A program made the translations under genes and the position numbers. From assembly GCA_023414155.1 (NCBI GenBank), contig JAEZOG010000225.1, positions 1 to 7,785 on the forward strand: a stretch of 7,785 bases of DNA. Reading direction: 5' to 3'. How positions within the stretch are numbered: the first letter of the stretch is position 1; every line of letters begins with the position of its first letter. Under the pieces are notes generated by a model that did no database searches, was not told the origin of the DNA, and saw nothing but the letters and a program-made list of their open reading frames with translations. This stretch comes from Cyanobacteria bacterium OH_CFB_184. Its GTDB lineage: Bacteria; Cyanobacteriota; Vampirovibrionia; Gastranaerophilales; Gastranaerophilaceae. Below, in pieces: positions 5,325 to 7,785 of this stretch.

Positions 5325-6305
5325 TTATTCAGGCTTGTAATATATGACTTTTGTTCCACTAGATTCAAACTTGAATGGGATATTTAAAAGGTCTTTTAGA
5401 GCATCTTTTACGCTTTGCTGTTTTTCTTGTTCAACATAAAAAAGCATAAATCCGCCACCACCAGCGCCTAATAACTTTCCGCCGATTGCTCCTGCATTTT
5501 TTGCCTTTTCATATATTTCATCAATAAGCGGGTTAGAAATTTTCGAATTCAACGATCGTTTTAAATTCCACGACTCATTTAAAAGTCTTCCAAAATCATC
5601 CATATCTTGGCCGCTTACTAATATTTTTTCTCCTTCATCAGCCATTTTAGCCATCTCATGAAGTAAAGGTAATTGTTTTTTCACGCTGGTTATTTGCTCT
5701 TGAGAAATTTCAGTCATAGATTTTGCAAAACCTGTAAAAAACAACATTAAATTATTATTTAAATTTTCTTTTTTCATTTGTGAAAGTATCAAAGGTCTAA
5801 CATTATACTCATAATTATTAAAAGTGATATGATTAAATCCGCCAAATGAAACAGCCAGCTGATCCTGTACGCCCCCTGGTTCTTTGCATAATGTTCGCTC
5901 TAAAAATATAGCTTCTTTTGCAAGCTCCATTTTGTCTATAAATTCACCTTTTAATGAATGAAGCCCATTCAATAACCCAACTGCAAAAGAAGAACTTGTC
6001 CCTAATCCCGATCTTGCAGGAAGATCCGAGTCATAAACAAGATGAATATCTTTCATATTCATATAAAGCAGGGCTTCACGAACAGCAGGATGCTCAATAT
6101 CTATAGGATTATTGACCCTTTCAATTTTAGAATAAGTGATTTGATTTTTATGTTCAAAAAATGGTGGAAAATGCCTGATAATGTGATAGCAATATTTATC
6201 AAACGTAGTGGATAAAACTTTTCCCTCAAACTCGTTAAAATATTCAGGTATATCTGTTCCCCCGCCAAAAAATGACATTCTAAAAGGTGTTTGCACTATC
6301 AACAT
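5325..6305 (-). CDS. hddA: D-glycero-alpha-D-manno-heptose 7-phosphate kinase
   Basis: A 326-residue GHMP-superfamily kinase of normal HddA length. It phosphorylates D-glycero-D-manno-heptose 7-phosphate at C1 with ATP, giving the alpha-1,7-bisphosphate (EC 2.7.1.168), in the cytosol. All three GHMP motifs are present: PFRMSFFGGGTD at 7-18, the ATP-binding DLPARSGLGTSSSFAVG at 94-110 and the glycine-rich GGKLLGAGGGGFMLF at 275-289. GGVQDQ at 144-149 holds the likely catalytic D148. The GGGTD form of motif 1 is typical of the sugar-1-kinases of the HddA/fucokinase type. The ATG at 6305 follows the stop of the HddC-GmhB gene by 2 bases, and its GGAG (6314-6317) lies within that gene, so the two are translated in tandem. 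A fucose or other sugar kinase is possible on sequence alone, but the neighbours make HddA the clear choice. Confidence 0.88.
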   Translation of the reverse strand: MLIVQTPFRMSFFGGGTDIPEYFNEFEGKVLSTTFDKYCYHIIRHFPPFFEHKNQITYSKIERVNNPIDIEHPAVREALLYMNMKDIHLVYDSDLPARSGLGTSSSFAVGLLNGLHSLKGEFIDKMELAKEAIFLERTLCKEPGGVQDQLAVSFGGFNHITFNNYEYNVRPLILSQMKKENLNNNLMLFFTGFAKSMTEISQEQITSVKKQLPLLHEMAKMADEGEKILVSGQDMDDFGRLLNESWNLKRSLNSKISNPLIDEIYEKAKNAGAIGGKLLGAGGGGFMLFYVEQEKQQSVKDALKDLLNIPFKFESSGTKVIYYKPE

Positions 6306-6307
6306 AG

Positions 6308-7600
6308 TTATTTCTCCACTTCAGATTTTTTTAAAAAATCATTTGTAAATTCTATTAAACTTGAGAAAACCTTCGTTTTCTCGGGCAACTTTAAATCACT
6401 TTTATCTGACAATAAAATCGTTCTGCAACCGGCTTTATCTCCAGCCATAACATCTTTAATAGTATCACCGACCATATATGAATTCAAAAGATCGATGTTA
6501 AAATCTTTCTGAGCTGATAGTATCATACCAGGTTCGGGCTTTCTGCAATCACATTCGATTTTATACTCAGAAAGCTCACCTTTATGACCTTTTTCCGGAT
6601 GATGGGGACAGAAATAAATACCATCGAGATAAGCTCCTTTTTCTCCAAGAAGAGTTTCTAATTTATTGTGAATTAAGTTCAACTCTTCGAAAGCGCACTC
6701 CCCTCTTGCGATTACAGGCTGGTTTGTTATTAATATGGCCAAATATTCAGTTGAATTGATTTTCTTAACAGCTTCAGCCACCCCTTCTATAAGTTCAAGC
6801 GCCTCTGGAGTAGTAACAAACCCATTTTTTTTATTTAATGTTCCATCTCTATCTAAAAATATGGCTTTTTGTTTGTTTTTCAAATTCCGCTTAGCTGTTT
6901 TTCCTGACAGAAAATCTTCACAAACCTTTTCGTATCTACCAGGAGTTCCCATATCTTTAACATACTCGGGTGAATCGTAAGCAAAAACTCGTTGTGTTGA
7001 AATAAGAGGTTTTAATATATCTCTATCTAAATCGATTTTTTCTTTCTCAGGAAAATAATCAAATATTTCAGAAGAAAACAAATGAATGCCTGCATTGACT
7101 CTGTTTTTGTAAAAATCTCTCTTTTCTTCTTTATGAATCCAGTCTGTAACGGTTTTGTTTTCATCAGCGACTATGATTGCACTGTCATAAGGATGATCAT
7201 TTGGGTGTGTAAACAGCGTTACAAGAGGCTTTTTTTGGTTGTGAAAAGATAGTAGTTTATCAAAATTAATATCAAAAAAAATATCACCGAAAATTAGCAA
7301 AAAGTCTTCACTTAACTTTTCTTTCAAAAAAGTAAGTGCTCCTGCAGTGCCAAGAGGTTTTTCTTCAACAAAATAAAAAATATTAACCCCAAAAGAAATC
7401 CCATCACCAAAGTATTGTTGTATTTGTTCTCCTAAATGCCCGATGACGATAATAATATCGTCAAAGCCTTGAGATTTAAGGCAATTAATCTGGTGTTCCA
7501 AAATAGGCTTTCCGTCAACCAAAAACATAGGTTTTGGGATATTTTCGGCAACAGATGAAATCCTCTCTCCCTTGCCGCCAGCCATTATGACTACTTTCAT
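6308..7600 (-). CDS. hddC-gmhB: HddC-GmhB fusion: heptose-1-phosphate guanylyltransferase and bisphosphate 7-phosphatase
   Basis: This 430-residue protein joins two enzymes of the GDP-heptose pathway. Residues 1-230 are a sugar nucleotidyltransferase: MAGGKGERI (6-14) and PKPM (22-25) bind the nucleotide, and FGDIFFD (104-110) and KDMGTP (215-220) supply metal-binding D106 and D216. This half should make GDP-D-glycero-alpha-D-manno-heptose from the 1-phosphate and GTP (EC 2.7.7.71). Residues 245-425 are a HAD phosphatase of the GmhB type: FLDRDGT (248-254) with D250 and D252, TNQ (292-294), a zinc site C331-x-H333 and C350-x-C352, RKP (353-355) and GDTIKD (378-383). It should remove the 7-phosphate (EC 3.1.3.83). 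The phosphatase product is the transferase substrate, so fusion suits channelling. GAGG (7606-7609) lies 5 bases before the ATG, 2 bases after the upstream gene's stop. GDP rather than ADP or CDP is inferred from hddA next door. Confidence 0.87.
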   Translation of the reverse strand: MKVVIMAGGKGERISSVAENIPKPMFLVDGKPILEHQINCLKSQGFDDIIIVIGHLGEQIQQYFGDGISFGVNIFYFVEEKPLGTAGALTFLKEKLSEDFLLIFGDIFFDINFDKLLSFHNQKKPLVTLFTHPNDHPYDSAIIVADENKTVTDWIHKEEKRDFYKNRVNAGIHLFSSEIFDYFPEKEKIDLDRDILKPLISTQRVFAYDSPEYVKDMGTPGRYEKVCEDFLSGKTAKRNLKNKQKAIFLDRDGTLNKKNGFVTTPEALELIEGVAEAVKKINSTEYLAILITNQPVIARGECAFEELNLIHNKLETLLGEKGAYLDGIYFCPHHPEKGHKGELSEYKIECDCRKPEPGMILSAQKDFNIDLLNSYMVGDTIKDVMAGDKAGCRTILLSDKSDLKLPEKTKVFSSLIEFTNDFLKKSEVEK

Positions 7601-7602
7601 AA

Positions 7603-7785
7603 TTACCTCGATTGTTTTACAGGTTTAATTATTCTAAAAAACCTCATTGCTGTCAATTTAATAAGCGATTTTGCAAAACTATAAATGAATACAATCAAAT
7701 TACGTTTAGATTCTCCATAAACCCTTTTAACAAAATGAATAGGAACCTCTCCAATCTTTAATTCTTTTTTATTAAACTTTAATTT
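7603..7785 (-). CDS. GT2 glycosyltransferase, polyprenol-phosphate mannosyltransferase-like, C-terminal end
   Basis: Only the last 60 residues lie in the window; the gene enters from the right edge and ends with TAA at 7603-7605. The piece KIGEVPIHFVKRVYGESKRN (visible residues 10-29) matches the end of the catalytic domain of GT2 enzymes of the dolichyl/polyprenol-phosphate mannosyltransferase type, which load a sugar from a GDP- or UDP-donor onto a lipid phosphate at the cytoplasmic face of the membrane. The rest (IVFIYSFAKSLIKL and a basic tail ending KPVKQSR) is hydrophobic then positive, suiting attachment to the membrane. Its stop is 2 bases before the ATG of the HddC-GmhB gene and it contains that gene's ribosome binding site, so it is the upstream member of the operon. 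Donor and acceptor cannot be decided from this fragment; a different GT2 role is possible. Confidence 0.7.
   Translation of the reverse strand, partial: KLKFNKKELKIGEVPIHFVKRVYGESKRNLIVFIYSFAKSLIKLTAMRFFRIIKPVKQSR

Noticed and set aside
6291..6512. Plus-strand open frame of 73 codons
   Set aside because: It lies opposite the start of hddA and the end of the HddC-GmhB gene, whose family motifs are unmistakable. It has no ribosome binding site and no recognisable protein features.
6735..6980. Plus-strand open frame of 81 codons
   Set aside because: It is the antisense of conserved HAD phosphatase and nucleotidyltransferase coding sequence; its Ser-rich translation is what antisense of such genes typically gives.
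1..7785. CRISPR array, tRNA, rRNA, insertion sequence or prophage signs
   Set aside because: No regularly spaced direct repeats, no cloverleaf-like or rRNA-like sequence, and no transposase, integrase or terminal repeats were seen on either strand.

Overview
The window is strongly AT-rich, uses the standard bacterial code with TGA as a stop, and contains part of a GDP-heptose pathway. This points to a bacterium with a surface polysaccharide or glycoprotein based on D-glycero-D-manno-heptose. Two unrelated proteins begin with a similar short N-terminal stretch ending in SFKA or SFRG. I suspect a low-GC, gut- or host-associated Gram-negative-type lineage, possibly Melainabacteria/Gastranaerophilales, but this is an impression and nothing here proves it. 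No rRNA, tRNA, CRISPR array, insertion sequence or phage gene was seen.

Left part (1-3230). A phospholipase D-like gene runs off the left edge on the minus strand. Behind it lies a gap holding a possible 59-residue minus-strand gene. A plus-strand AlkD-type DNA alkylation repair gene follows, converging with an EamA-type drug/metabolite transporter with only 5 bases between them. Neither of these two has a Shine-Dalgarno sequence, and both have a -10-like hexamer 8-9 bases before the ATG, so they may be translated from leaderless mRNAs. Divergent from the transporter is a small protein with a degenerate HNH-nuclease core.

Middle (3231-3626). This gap holds a well-formed small gene on the minus strand, a 38-residue single-span membrane protein with a good ribosome binding site. 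It also holds a perfect 10-bp dyad and a convincing extended -10 promoter for the next plus-strand gene.

Right part (3627-7785). A large multi-spanning membrane protein resembling GT-C type glycosyltransferases converges, with a 3-base gap, on a minus-strand operon. In transcription order the operon is a GT2 glycosyltransferase of the polyprenol-phosphate mannosyltransferase type (C-terminal end only), an HddC-GmhB fusion (guanylyltransferase plus bisphosphate phosphatase), and hddA (heptose-7-phosphate kinase). Adjacent genes are separated by 2 bases. HddA, GmhB and HddC are three of the four enzymes that convert sedoheptulose 7-phosphate to GDP-D-glycero-alpha-D-manno-heptose; the isomerase GmhA is not in the window. 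The most attractive hypothesis is that the GT2 enzyme loads this heptose onto a lipid carrier and the membrane protein transfers it to an acceptor outside the cytoplasm.
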